This document shows, one piece after another, positions 18,166 to 26,058 of a DNA stretch of 64,000 bases. A model generated the notes under the pieces. The model was not told where the DNA came from. It saw only the letters and a list, made by a program, of their open reading frames with translations, and made no database searches. This stretch comes from Lentisphaerae bacterium WC36 (lineage in GTDB: Bacteria; Verrucomicrobiota; Lentisphaeria; Victivallales; SZUA-371): the NCBI GenBank assembly GCA_020683205.1, contig CP085689.1, positions 1,736,001 to 1,800,000 on the forward strand, written 5' to 3'. Positions within the stretch are counted from its first letter, which is position 1. Every line of letters begins with the position of its first letter. The position numbers were made by a program, and so were the translations under genes.

Positions 18166-18957
18166 CTAATCAAAGATAAATTCTTGTTGTTGTTCATGCT
18201 TGAATTTGCAACCTTTGACCGTTTTTTTAATCCACCAATCAAACATATTGTCGCCATCACTCCAACGGTCAACGCTCTTTTTGCCCTCAGCTTTTTTCTT
18301 TGCGTACATTTTACGAAATGCGATGCGATATGCTTTTTCGTATTGAGGGAACTGTTCAAGCTCTTTATTTGCGTTTGTACTCATAGGACAACCCAAACAA
18401 CCGACCCGTTTCCAGCCTTGATCGTAAAGCTCGCAGTATGGCACATTATACATTTTGATGAATTCCCATACGTCCGCTTCTGTCCAATCAATAATTGGGT
18501 GAAGATATTTTTTTGTGTTGTCGAACATACAAACTTCGGTCATTTTTCGCCGTGCTCTGCGGGTGCTTTCTGCGTGTCTAACTCCAGTAATTACCAATCG
18601 ACCAGTACCGCCACGCTCTTTTAATTCAGCACAACACCAGCGTTTTTGGCGCATTGGAAAACCTTTTTTAACTAATAATTTAAAAAATCCCTCTTTTGGG
18701 TAATGAATTTTTGTTTCAAGGTGATGTTTTTTTCCGAATTTAATTAAAGGCGGTGGATCTATCGTTGTTAAATTGTGGTGAGCATCAAATTTAACTCCGC
18801 TCATAATTAATAGTTGACGCACTACAGTTGAATCTTTTCCAAACGAATTTGCAAAATAATAACCCTCTGGTGGTTCAAATTCTTGCAATCTTTTAATGGC
18901 AATATCAATTCTATTTTGCTTTTTGCCCCATAAATCTGTGTAAATTAATCCACTCAT
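18166..18957 (-). CDS. PAPS reductase-like (adenine nucleotide alpha hydrolase) protein
   Basis: 263 aa. YYFANSFGKDSTVVRQLLI is the PP-loop (SxGKDS) of the PAPS reductase/ATP sulfurylase-like family. GTGRLVITGVRHAESTRRAR and HPIIDWTEADVWEFIKMYNVPYCELYDQGWKRVGCLGCP are the usual downstream motifs, including the CLGCP Cys pair. Phage members are common and of uncertain substrate; sulfur activation or nucleic-acid modification has been proposed for the superfamily. It ends QQQEFIFD, similar to the next two proteins. Confidence 0.85.
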   Translation of the reverse strand: MSGLIYTDLWGKKQNRIDIAIKRLQEFEPPEGYYFANSFGKDSTVVRQLLIMSGVKFDAHHNLTTIDPPPLIKFGKKHHLETKIHYPKEGFFKLLVKKGFPMRQKRWCCAELKERGGTGRLVITGVRHAESTRRARRKMTEVCMFDNTKKYLHPIIDWTEADVWEFIKMYNVPYCELYDQGWKRVGCLGCPMSTNANKELEQFPQYEKAYRIAFRKMYAKKKAEGKKSVDRWSDGDNMFDWWIKKTVKGCKFKHEQQQEFIFD

Positions 18958-19415
18958 TCTGCACCCCCTAAAAGCTCGGGATTTTCGTAGCGGTTGCCGA
19001 TGATTTCAACGTGTAATTCTTCGTCAAGCAAAAAATCAATATGAGTCGTAGAATAATTTTCATTTAAAAATTCACAATCAATAGTCAAATCATTATTTAT
19101 GACTTCTACAACTTCCTTACATTCAAACCCATCATCATATTTAATTTTTAAAATATCGCCTGCATACATCAATATATTTTCGTCATCTTTCCAACCTGTG
19201 CATTGAAGTAAAATAACGTTTTCGCCGTCGACAATTTTATGCTCATATTTTCTTAAATGTTGTAAAGGTGATGAAAACGGTCTTTTAGTTTCAAAAGTTA
19301 CTCTAATTTCTTGCTTGTTATAAGAAATTTCCGCCGCTTCAAAAACTTTGTAGCTGCCATCATCTTGCTTAACTGCCACCCGAAACTTAAATCTATCTAA
19401 ATTATTATTTTCCAT
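18954..19415 (-). CDS. YopX family protein
   Basis: About 153 aa from the ATG at 19415, which is preceded by GGGAGA; the upstream in-frame ATG at 19478 lies inside the previous gene. NLDRFKFRVAVKQDDGSYK followed by LLQCTGWKDDENILMYAGDILKI is the YopX domain pattern (LMQYTGLKDKNG-EIYEGD). YopX proteins are widespread in phage early regions; their function is not known. The stop overlaps the next start. Confidence 0.8.
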   Translation of the reverse strand: MENNNLDRFKFRVAVKQDDGSYKVFEAAEISYNKQEIRVTFETKRPFSSPLQHLRKYEHKIVDGENVILLQCTGWKDDENILMYAGDILKIKYDDGFECKEVVEVINNDLTIDCEFLNENYSTTHIDFLLDEELHVEIIGNRYENPELLGGAE

Positions 19416-19416
19416 T

Positions 19417-19902
19417 TCAAAATCTCCCTTGTATGTCGTATTTATCCATGCATTTGTCGCAATAAAATATTTCCTCAAAATCCTCCCAACCTTGAGAAAT
19501 TGGAATTGATTGATGGCATTTATTACATTCTTTTAATTCCTCTTTTTTATCGCAACAAACTTCATTTTCTGTATCCTCTATTTTTAAATATCCAACACAT
19601 TTAAAAATAACTGAGCAATTATCTTCTCGATCATCAGCATAACAATTTGGTATAATCTCAATATCGGCGAAGGATTCACAAATTCCCTCTTTTAAATCGC
19701 AATATTTTTCACAAAATTTTCGGGAATGCTGACAATGATCTTCTTTAAATTCGCATTTAGATGGCTTGCAATGTATAGAATCATGTAAAAGGCATTCGCA
19801 AGGATTTTTAACAACTTGATAAATTGCTGTTCCAAGAGCGAAAATTTCGCCAACTGCTAAATTTATAATATCGTGATTTGTTTCATTTATTTTTATTTCC
19901 AT
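19417..19902 (-). CDS. Cysteine-rich phage protein
   Basis: 161 aa from the ATG at 19902 (AAGGTGCAGAAA upstream). It contains at least 18 Cys, arranged as CECLLHDSIHC, CEFKEDHCQH, FCEKYCDLKEGIC and, at the C-terminus, two clear zinc knuckles (ECNKCHQ ... YCDKCMDKYD). The C-terminal ~35 residues look like a treble-clef or zinc ribbon. The N-terminal part could bind another metal cluster. Family not recognised. It overlaps a small membrane protein gene upstream. Confidence 0.55.
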   Translation of the reverse strand: MEIKINETNHDIINLAVGEIFALGTAIYQVVKNPCECLLHDSIHCKPSKCEFKEDHCQHSRKFCEKYCDLKEGICESFADIEIIPNCYADDREDNCSVIFKCVGYLKIEDTENEVCCDKKEELKECNKCHQSIPISQGWEDFEEIFYCDKCMDKYDIQGRF

Positions 19903-20047
19903 TTTCTGCACCTTTATTTTCTTTTTTATCAATTGCACCAGCAATTAAGCCGTCCACTATGCCTCTTTTGTAGCCTTGATTATAAACAACCACCATCAAG
20001 ACAATAACTAAAAATATGTAAAATATTAAATCTTTATCTATAATCAT
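19883..20047 (-). CDS. Small single-span membrane protein (54 aa)
   Basis: ATG at 20047 overlaps the stop of the upstream gene (ATGA). The product MIIDKDLIFYIFLVIVLMVV... has one transmembrane helix at residues 8-22 and a short Lys/Asn-rich tail ending at 19883. It is too short for usual ORF limits but fits the tight overlap pattern of this operon. Function unknown. Confidence 0.55.
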   Translation of the reverse strand: MIIDKDLIFYIFLVIVLMVVVYNQGYKRGIVDGLIAGAIDKKENKGAENGNKNK

Positions 20048-20259
20048 TTTCTGTCCTTGGGTTGTTGATTGTTGACCACAAATGCGACTAATTGTTTAAG
20101 GTTTTTATTGTTTCTTATTTCAAGAATTACTTTTTCTCGTTGTTGATAATTAACTTTGTGAAATTCATAGAAATCTTCATATTTGATTAGTTCAACATCA
20201 ACCATTTTTTTAACAATTTCTTCGGCTTCTTTGAGATAATGCACCACAAACTTTTTCAT
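20044..20259 (-). CDS. Small helical phage protein
   Basis: 71 aa, MKKFVVHYLKEAEEIVKKMV..., charged and helical throughout, with no recognised domain. It overlaps the DnaC-like gene by 4 bp upstream and the small membrane protein gene downstream, so it is part of the same transcription and translation unit. Confidence 0.5.
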   Translation of the reverse strand: MKKFVVHYLKEAEEIVKKMVDVELIKYEDFYEFHKVNYQQREKVILEIRNNKNLKQLVAFVVNNQQPKDRK

Positions 20260-21038
20260 GAGCTCACCCCGCTACTTTCATAAGGATTTTTAAAGTCGGT
20301 TCTTATTAAACGGCTTCTTGCACCCTCGGCGGCTTCTGCTGCGTTGCAGTTTTCAAGACGATCAAAAAATATTTTTGGCGTAACATTGGCACTTAACCAC
20401 ATTTTTCCACCGTAAAAACCGTTGGTGTAAACAAAATTTGTCAACTCATAAAAACACTCTAAATTACTATCTGTCATCTTCTTTTTACCTAAATCGTCAA
20501 CGATTAATAAATCGCATTTGGTGATTGATTTTAGCCAATAATTTGCACGATCTTTGTCTTGAGTTGAAAGTGTCGAGTAATGCGCTAATAATTCATTTGC
20601 GGTGATGTAAATAATTCTCACGCCTTGCAATAATAATTTTTTGGCAACGTAGGCGATTGAGCGTGTTTTACCACTATTAAATTCGTTGGCGATATATAAA
20701 TTTCTGCGGTAATTCGCCAGTAAATTATTTGCTAATTTGCCACCGTCGGGAATTAAAGAAAAATTAAAATGATCCTCTTTTTTGTCGCTAAATTCAAACG
20801 GTATTGGATAATCATGTAAAAGCATTAAATTGCGATTAATCACCGTCTGACGATCTTTTTTTTGCTGCTCTTTTTTTGCACATTTACGGCAAATATGCTT
20901 AACTTTGTGAAAAGTTTTTATTAAATCTGCTAGAATAACAATCGCTTTTTTATCGGTGCCATCGTCACCAGTGAGCGTTTCGTGGTATTGCAAATTACAC
21001 ACCTGGCAATTTGCCGTAACTTTTTCAGAAATCTGCAC
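20256..21038 (-). CDS. DnaC-like helicase loader
   Basis: 260 aa. An N-terminal zinc finger (CQVCNLQYH ... HICRKCAKK) precedes a AAA+ domain with Walker A NEFNSGKTRSIAYVA at about residue 119 and Walker B CDLLIVDDLGKKK. A sensor-1 segment (KMWLSANVTPKIFF) and an Arg-rich end follow (AEGARSRLIR). This is the phage DnaC/IstB-like class that loads the host replicative helicase. The Walker A is slightly atypical, lacking the usual first Gly. It lies directly downstream of the replication protein gene, which probably binds the origin. Confidence 0.8.
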   Translation of the reverse strand: MQISEKVTANCQVCNLQYHETLTGDDGTDKKAIVILADLIKTFHKVKHICRKCAKKEQQKKDRQTVINRNLMLLHDYPIPFEFSDKKEDHFNFSLIPDGGKLANNLLANYRRNLYIANEFNSGKTRSIAYVAKKLLLQGVRIIYITANELLAHYSTLSTQDKDRANYWLKSITKCDLLIVDDLGKKKMTDSNLECFYELTNFVYTNGFYGGKMWLSANVTPKIFFDRLENCNAAEAAEGARSRLIRTDFKNPYESSGVSS

Positions 21039-21816
21039 TATAACACCCTCCTACTTTTTTAGCATTTTTAAGTTCCTCTTTTTGCTGAGAAAAATTATTT
21101 AAATCATTTTTACTCGGAAAGTGAAATCCTCTAGCATCACGAATAACCTTTGAATTACTTGAAATGCTTCCTGCAATCGAGTTTGCTCTATTTGCCTTTG
21201 GAATCCTTGCCACGGTCAATAAATCAGCGTCAAAATCCATTCTTGAATATTGCCCTAAATTTGCAAATTTCTTTTTAATCCAATTCAATAATTGAGTAGT
21301 AATTTCACTATCATTTTCAAATTTCTCATCAATTACCATTTCAAAATATTGCAATTCAGATTCAAAATTTTCGCTATTAGAGAGATTTAATTGTTTAATT
21401 GTTTCTATTGTGTCCGTTGGTTGTTCGCTCGCTGTTTGTTGGTTGTTCACTTGCTGTTCGCTCGTTGTTCGCTTGTAATATTCTGAATTATTGTAATTAT
21501 CATAATTACAGATAGTTACAACTGTTTTCTTGCTGTCCGCTTTCAGTATTAAAAAGCCATCTTTTTGCAAGTTAGACAACATACGAACAACCTTTGAACG
21601 GCTAAAGGACAACCCCCTAGACACTGAAATATCTTTAGCAAATTTTGCCACGCCAATAACCAATTGACCACGTTTGATTAATTCGCCGTCAAAATACTTA
21701 TCAGTGTGATTTGCACTCGTATATAAAAAGTACATGAGCCCTAGATAGTCTATTCCTCTTGACGCACTAATGCTGCTTAAAAAAGAGCGTGGCGTCATAA
21801 TATATCCGTTACACAT
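21025..21816 (-). CDS. Phage replication protein (origin-binding, winged helix)
   Basis: 263 aa. The first ~110 residues form a winged helix of the phage replication-initiator type (GLMYFLYTSANHTDKYFDGELIKRGQ, SFSRSKVVRMLSNLQKDGFLIL). A Gln/Asn/Thr-rich linker follows, then a C-terminal domain (YSRMDFDADLLTVARIP). The order initiator then DnaC-like loader is the common phage replication module. It overlaps the RHH gene by 8 bp at its start. Confidence 0.7.
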   Translation of the reverse strand: MCNGYIMTPRSFLSSISASRGIDYLGLMYFLYTSANHTDKYFDGELIKRGQLVIGVAKFAKDISVSRGLSFSRSKVVRMLSNLQKDGFLILKADSKKTVVTICNYDNYNNSEYYKRTTSEQQVNNQQTASEQPTDTIETIKQLNLSNSENFESELQYFEMVIDEKFENDSEITTQLLNWIKKKFANLGQYSRMDFDADLLTVARIPKANRANSIAGSISSNSKVIRDARGFHFPSKNDLNNFSQQKEELKNAKKVGGCYSADF

Positions 21817-22210
21817 TGGCGTATTCCTTTAATATTTGTTGAGCGCCCTCGTTTTGTTTTGCAGCTATGTATTCGGGGGTGTATTTTTCGTCGCTTGCTA
21901 CCGTCTGAAACGGCAAACGTTGGCGGTCTTTGATTGATTCGAGGTGATTTAAATAATCTTCAAGAAAAGCTCTGAATTGCTCTGAAGTAATTTCAGCACC
22001 TTTGAGGTTAGCTTTAATTTTAATTGTTAAATTGTCGTCACTTTCAGAGTCTTTTTTGGTGTCGACATTAATATTTTTTCTAAAGCCACGACGGACGGCA
22101 CGGCGATAAATTCCACCATGACTAATTCCAAATCGTTCAGCTTGAACAATCACTCGCTGGTGTAAATCGGAGCTAATCCGACAACTAAATCTTTTCTCTT
22201 TGCAAGTCAT
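21809..22210 (-). CDS. Ribbon-helix-helix (Arc-like) regulator
   Basis: 133 aa. The N-terminal ~45 residues KRFSCRISSDLHQRVIVQAERFGISHGGIYRRAVRRGF fit the ribbon-helix-helix fold: a short strand, then two helices with an exposed basic surface. The rest is acidic and unassigned. It probably regulates the early operon, but no operator can be named from the sequence. Coupled by 4-bp overlap to the gene upstream. Confidence 0.6.
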   Translation of the reverse strand: MTCKEKRFSCRISSDLHQRVIVQAERFGISHGGIYRRAVRRGFRKNINVDTKKDSESDDNLTIKIKANLKGAEITSEQFRAFLEDYLNHLESIKDRQRLPFQTVASDEKYTPEYIAAKQNEGAQQILKEYANV

Positions 22211-22788
22211 TCCGTCACCTCGTTTTTTTCTGTATGCTCTTTTTCAGCCGCTTTATATTCACTAAATAAAATTTCAATTGCTCCCTTTGGTGGCTGATAT
22301 TTTTCATTAAAAGTGGCACTTTGAGTACCAACTTGCCAGTAAGCAAATTCATCATTTATAAATCCAGCGGTTAAATTGTCTAAAAAAAGAATTCTATTTG
22401 TATTCTCTACTTTTAAACAGTAATAATTTGATAATTTCACCATCTCTTCAAAGTTAGCAAACATCCATCTTCTTGTTTCAAAAGACATGATCATTTCATT
22501 ACATTTTTTTTCTAAATCAATTAAATTTTTATGTTTTTGGCGGATTCTCTGCGTATGGTTGCGACCGCTTTTTTTTGTAAAAACAACTAAAATTTTCTGT
22601 TGATTTCTGCCAGTGACTTTATATCTACAAATTTTGAATTGTCGGTGAAATATATTAATTTTTGAATCAGTTAATTTTTCTAAAGTTGCCCGCAATTCCT
22701 CAGTTTTTTCATACCAGTTATCAAAAATATCATTGGATTTGTCAGCTATTTGCTGGATTTCTTCAGCTTGAATTTTAAAGTATTTCAT
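22207..22788 (-). CDS. Hypothetical phage protein
   Basis: 193 aa, not recognised. It is helical and basic in the middle (KKSGRNHTQRIRQKHKNLIDLEKKC), with a beta-rich C-terminal part. The end KNEVTE is encoded by the ribosome binding site of the next gene. ATG and stop overlap both neighbours. Confidence 0.5.
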   Translation of the reverse strand: MKYFKIQAEEIQQIADKSNDIFDNWYEKTEELRATLEKLTDSKINIFHRQFKICRYKVTGRNQQKILVVFTKKSGRNHTQRIRQKHKNLIDLEKKCNEMIMSFETRRWMFANFEEMVKLSNYYCLKVENTNRILFLDNLTAGFINDEFAYWQVGTQSATFNEKYQPPKGAIEILFSEYKAAEKEHTEKNEVTE

Positions 22789-23294
22789 TCTGCCACCTCG
22801 TTTTTTAAGTGGTCATCTCTGAATTTTTGTAAAAGAGCGATATAATTAGCAGTATCTGAATTTTCGAAAATAATATAATCTTTATCAGGTTTGCTATAAG
22901 AATTGCAGCCATTGAAGTAAATATTCACTCCACACGATGATTCAGTTGGATAAAAAAAGAACCCTGCACTATGACTTGTATTTTTGCTAATTTCCAAACA
23001 TAACATAAAAATCTTAACAAATGGGTGCGAATATTTTTCAAATTCGCCATCGGCATAAGCTAATTCCTCTTGAAAACAAGCAACTGTTTCATCAAATTTT
23101 TTCTCTTGATCTGCAAACTCAAACAGCTTATCGCTTTTATTAATGTTTAATTTTTTAAGAGTTTCTATCTCTTCATGAAGTTTAGTAACCTCATTAATTA
23201 GTTGCACTTTTTCCGCTTTTAAACAAGCGTTTTCATTCTCTAAATGCGTGATATTTTCGACTAATTCCGCCCACGTTTTACTCTCTGCAATCAT
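22785..23294 (-). CDS. Coiled-coil phage protein
   Basis: 169 aa. Residues ~10-50 form a leucine-rich coiled coil (HLENENACLKAEKVQLINEV), with a mixed C-terminal domain. No family recognised. It starts 15 bp after the beta-clamp gene and ends KNEVAE, encoded by the downstream ribosome binding site. Confidence 0.5.
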   Translation of the reverse strand: MIAESKTWAELVENITHLENENACLKAEKVQLINEVTKLHEEIETLKKLNINKSDKLFEFADQEKKFDETVACFQEELAYADGEFEKYSHPFVKIFMLCLEISKNTSHSAGFFFYPTESSCGVNIYFNGCNSYSKPDKDYIIFENSDTANYIALLQKFRDDHLKNEVAE

Positions 23295-23309
23295 TTTAAT
23301 AGCCCCCTG

Positions 23310-24431
23310 TTATCGTCTTAATGGCATTAATGCCATTTCTAAACTTTGGTTAGTTAAATAAATCCCCGAAACCCTATCTTTAACGTAAAAATCAAGCCAA
23401 TATCCTGTTAGCGCTTGTTTAACTATATTTATCATTTCAACACTAAAAGCCATTTTTTCGACTTTTAAATTATTGTGATTAATGATTCTTATATTTTGCG
23501 TTGCAAGTGTCATATCGCTTGAATTTTCCAATGATAATTGCATGATGTTTTTATCAATTGAAATTTTAAGTATATCACGAAGATTTTTCCCAAATAAATT
23601 ATCAAGGGCAGTTTTAAATTCTATGACATTTAAGATAATTTCCGATTGAGCATTTTCTTTAATATCCTCCAAAACCGAGTCAGTATCGGGGAATTCACCA
23701 CTAATTTGTCTAAACATTAAAGTTGCGCTTTTAGATTCAAAAATATAATAATATTGATCTAAATATGTTGCTAAATAAAATTTAATCTCTTCGCAACTCT
23801 TGAATATTTTTAAATAATGTTCTATTGCTTCAAGAGAAATAATACCACTAAAATTTCCACAAACATCAGCCTTGCATTCGCCAAATTTTGAAATCAGTAA
23901 AACTTTACCATTAGTAGCTGTAAAACGTAAAAAAATACCGCTAATAGTATCAAATTTGATTCCGTGCAAAGTCTGTCTTGAGTCTTCTAAATCTATAGCA
24001 CTTTTAAAGCGGTTAAAAGAAGCGGATAAATTAACGGAATAAGTAGAAAATAATAATTTTTTGTCAGTTAATTTGTTAATTTCAATCGACTCGAAATCCT
24101 CAAATTTACGAGTTGAAATAATTTGAGTAAAATTATTAAAGGTCAATTCTAATTTATCATCTTTTAAATTAAATAATATTGATTCATTTTTCTTTGCTTT
24201 ATTAATTTTATTAATCAATTCATCAATGTAAATATTGCATTTACCTTTTAAAAATACATTCAAAGCTAATTCAAAACTTACAACTTTATCAACTCCAATC
24301 CCTTGAGTATAAAATTTTACTTTATTGTCTTTGAGAGCTTCAATTACTACGGCTGGATATGTTTTAGAAAACTTTTTTATTTCTCTTAAAACGTGTAAAA
24401 TATCATTTTTACTTTGTAGAATAAATTTCAT
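23310..24431 (-). CDS. Phage-encoded beta sliding clamp (DnaN-like)
   Basis: 373 aa, the normal length for bacterial DnaN. Support: LHGIKFDTISGIFLRFTATNGKVLL (domain 2), ISGEFPDTDSVL (the conserved FPD segment), and the C-terminus EMALMPLRR, equivalent to the MPMRL end of host DnaN. It would form a ring that tethers polymerase and other partners on DNA. Clamp genes are unusual in podoviruses. ATG at 24431 is preferred; a GTG lies one codon upstream. It overlaps a 42-aa ORF upstream. Confidence 0.85.
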   Translation of the reverse strand: MKFILQSKNDILHVLREIKKFSKTYPAVVIEALKDNKVKFYTQGIGVDKVVSFELALNVFLKGKCNIYIDELINKINKAKKNESILFNLKDDKLELTFNNFTQIISTRKFEDFESIEINKLTDKKLLFSTYSVNLSASFNRFKSAIDLEDSRQTLHGIKFDTISGIFLRFTATNGKVLLISKFGECKADVCGNFSGIISLEAIEHYLKIFKSCEEIKFYLATYLDQYYYIFESKSATLMFRQISGEFPDTDSVLEDIKENAQSEIILNVIEFKTALDNLFGKNLRDILKISIDKNIMQLSLENSSDMTLATQNIRIINHNNLKVEKMAFSVEMINIVKQALTGYWLDFYVKDRVSGIYLTNQSLEMALMPLRR

Positions 24432-24559
24432 CACTCACCCCCGTTGATTTTAGCTTTAAATTTTTTGATTGAAAGAGCGTAAACACAACGTCCAGGGGCG
24501 TGTTTATTGCCTTTTTCACGATTTTTTTTGTTTTTTGATTTGAAAAGTAGCTTTTTCAT
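24431..24559 (-). CDS. Small basic protein (42 aa)
   Basis: ATG at 24559 to the stop that overlaps the clamp start. The product MKKLLFKSKNKKNREKGNKH... is very basic (more than one third Lys/Arg). It may be a real early protein or a short leader whose translation couples to the clamp gene through the TGATGA overlap. Confidence 0.4.
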   Translation of the reverse strand: MKKLLFKSKNKKNREKGNKHAPGRCVYALSIKKFKAKINGGE

Positions 24560-24603
24560 AAGTAAGTTAATCCTTATATAAATTTAACGGGTTTATATAC
24601 TTG

Positions 24604-24638
24604 CTTAATAATTTTCGTAGAATTATTAAGCTTTTTTT
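24604..24638 (+). terminator. Terminator-like hairpin over the 3' end of the HTH gene
   Basis: CTTAATAATT (24604-24613) pairs with AATTATTAAG (24621-24630), followed by seven T on the plus strand. The neighbouring genes are on the minus strand, where no T-run follows, so it may stop antisense transcription. Confidence 0.4.
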
Positions 24639-24964
24639 GTGGTATGATTATTATTTATTGAATCCGTAACAAATTTTTCTAAGCTTTCAAACATGATGCG
24701 AACATTAGAGCGAACTCCACCAAAACTTGCTTTTGTTAGTTTTCCATCTGCGATTAAGCGATCAATGCTTTTTTCTGAACAGTCGAGAATTTCCATTGCC
24801 TTTTTCTTTGAAATCATTTTCAAATGTGCCGTTTCATTGTTGATTTGACGATTTAAGCGCAATACATCTAACGCTTCATCTAATTCATTTGGATTAATCA
24901 TCTCACTATTTGCAAGCGGACTCAGAACGCCTTTTATTAAATGAATAAATTCTAGCGAAATCAT
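24626..24964 (-). CDS. Excisionase-like helix-turn-helix protein
   Basis: 112 aa. Residues ~48-100 (MISKKKAMEILDCSEKSIDRLIADGKLTKA) are a MerR/excisionase-type winged HTH: helix, turn, recognition helix ending in SIDRLIADGKL. It is the first gene of the continuous early operon after a 440-bp non-coding zone with repeats, so it may control excision or early transcription. Assignment is at fold level only. Confidence 0.6.
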   Translation of the reverse strand: MISLEFIHLIKGVLSPLANSEMINPNELDEALDVLRLNRQINNETAHLKMISKKKAMEILDCSEKSIDRLIADGKLTKASFGGVRSNVRIMFESLEKFVTDSINNNHTTKKA

Positions 24965-25068
24965 TTTATCACCTTATGTTATTTTTTAAGTTATTTTTTT
25001 TAATTGTGGAGTACTCAAACTGGAGCTACTCCACTAGTGAGCGAAATAAAAATTTGCAAAATTAAAGA

Positions 25069-25921
25069 CTATTTATTAAGTTTATTAATATTTGAATTTG
25101 CTAAAAATTCGCTCAAATAAGTAGCAAATTCACGTTTTTGTGAACAATTAGTAAAATAAAGTAATTTAGAAAACATAAATTTATTTATTTGTACCCAGTT
25201 AGTAAAATCATCGCTCAAAACTTCACTAACTGCGAAATTATTAATTTTTCCAAACTTGAAAAATGCGAGGCGATTTGGTCGTATTAAAAAATGCGGCTGG
25301 AAAATTCAGCACCGCCCCTAAGTCAATCATTAATCAAGGAAGTAAAAATGTATTTTTTAAAGAGCTTCGGCGGTGTGTGGGTGATCCCAATACTTCACCG
25401 CCTAGCGTTTAAAGCCTGCTAAGGCTGGATTTATGAACTTTTAACTATAACTTTTCTTTTTTTGCCTAGTGTTTGCAACAAAAGTTTTATTTGAACCATT
25501 AAGTTTAATCTCTCCTAAATGTTCCCAGTCGCCATTGCTTCTTATTTTAGTAATAAAGCCTTTAGCGTTATGCTCTCTCATGGCTTTTTTAGCTTCTCTT
25601 AGGCTATAAAATTCCTCTCGATAATCTATATCGTTGTTTACAACCGTGTACTGTTTCATTATTCATAATTCCTTGATTTAAGTTTTAGTTAAATTGTTTA
25701 AAGTTTGGCGGGGTTTTACACCGACCGCCACGGTGTCTGTTTTACTTCATGACATAAGAAAAAAACAGAGAAAACCTTATGCCGTTAGCGTTTTAACACA
25801 CCCGCCAAGGTGGATTATTTTTATTTTTTTGTATAGCAGAGCTATAAAAATAATCTAAAAAATCACTGCTTAAAAATCTGTTTAAAGTTTGGCGGATTTT
25901 TACACCGACCGCCACGGTGTC
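25069..25921 (-). promoter_or_regulatory. Repeat-rich leader region, possible antisense-RNA immunity (Ash/C4-like)
   Basis: On the minus strand, hairpins with GGCGG/CCGCC and CACCG/CGGTG occur at 25,877-25,921, 25,787-25,815, 25,696-25,738 and 25,363-25,400, flanking a 72-aa gene. In two copies (25,707-25,736 and the 25.9-kb copy), CCGCC lies in the loop of ACACCG...CGGTGT and is complementary to GGCGG just outside, so the pieces can pair alternatively. Downstream, 25,069-25,305 is an open 78-codon frame without a normal start. The layout resembles the leaders of P4/P1-type phages, where such boxes mediate antisense RNA immunity (C4, Ash/Icd). I rate that family link as inference. Confidence 0.4.
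25441..25659 (-). CDS. Small phage protein between leader hairpins
   Basis: 72 aa, MKQYTVVNNDIDYREEFYSL..., with an AAGGAAT site. A compact alpha/beta pattern with a conserved-looking core (REAKKAMREHNAKGFITKIRSNGDWEHLGEI) and a basic tail. It lies between the GGCGG hairpins, a place where P4-like elements carry small regulated genes. Function unknown. Confidence 0.55.
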   Translation of the reverse strand: MKQYTVVNNDIDYREEFYSLREAKKAMREHNAKGFITKIRSNGDWEHLGEIKLNGSNKTFVANTRQKKKSYS

Positions 25922-25940
25922 AAAAAAGGGTAAATCTTAA

Positions 25941-26039
25941 TTAACTGCTTTTTGTTTTTTCTTTAATAGCTTCTCTAACTGCTTTAGGATCTAAACTTCT
26001 TGCTTTTTTAATACTTCTTGCATATGCCTTTCTAAACAT
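25941..26039 (-). CDS. Tiny basic protein (32 aa)
   Basis: ATG at 26039, stop at 25941, with GGAG ten bases upstream. The product MFRKAYARSIKKARSLDPKA... is a basic amphipathic helix. It follows the Cro-like gene by 19 bp. Real coding status is uncertain. Confidence 0.35.
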   Translation of the reverse strand: MFRKAYARSIKKARSLDPKAVREAIKEKTKSS

Positions 26040-26058
26040 TTTTTTTAAACTCCTATTT

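Noticed and set aside
18132-18359. 75-residue basic ORF overlapping the PAPS-reductase-like gene
   Set aside because: It lies almost wholly within the real gene in another frame and has no ribosome binding site of its own.
25363-25921. Possible CRISPR array from repeated GGCGG/CCGCC boxes
   Set aside because: Spacing is irregular, a gene lies between the boxes, repeats are short palindromes and no cas gene is present.
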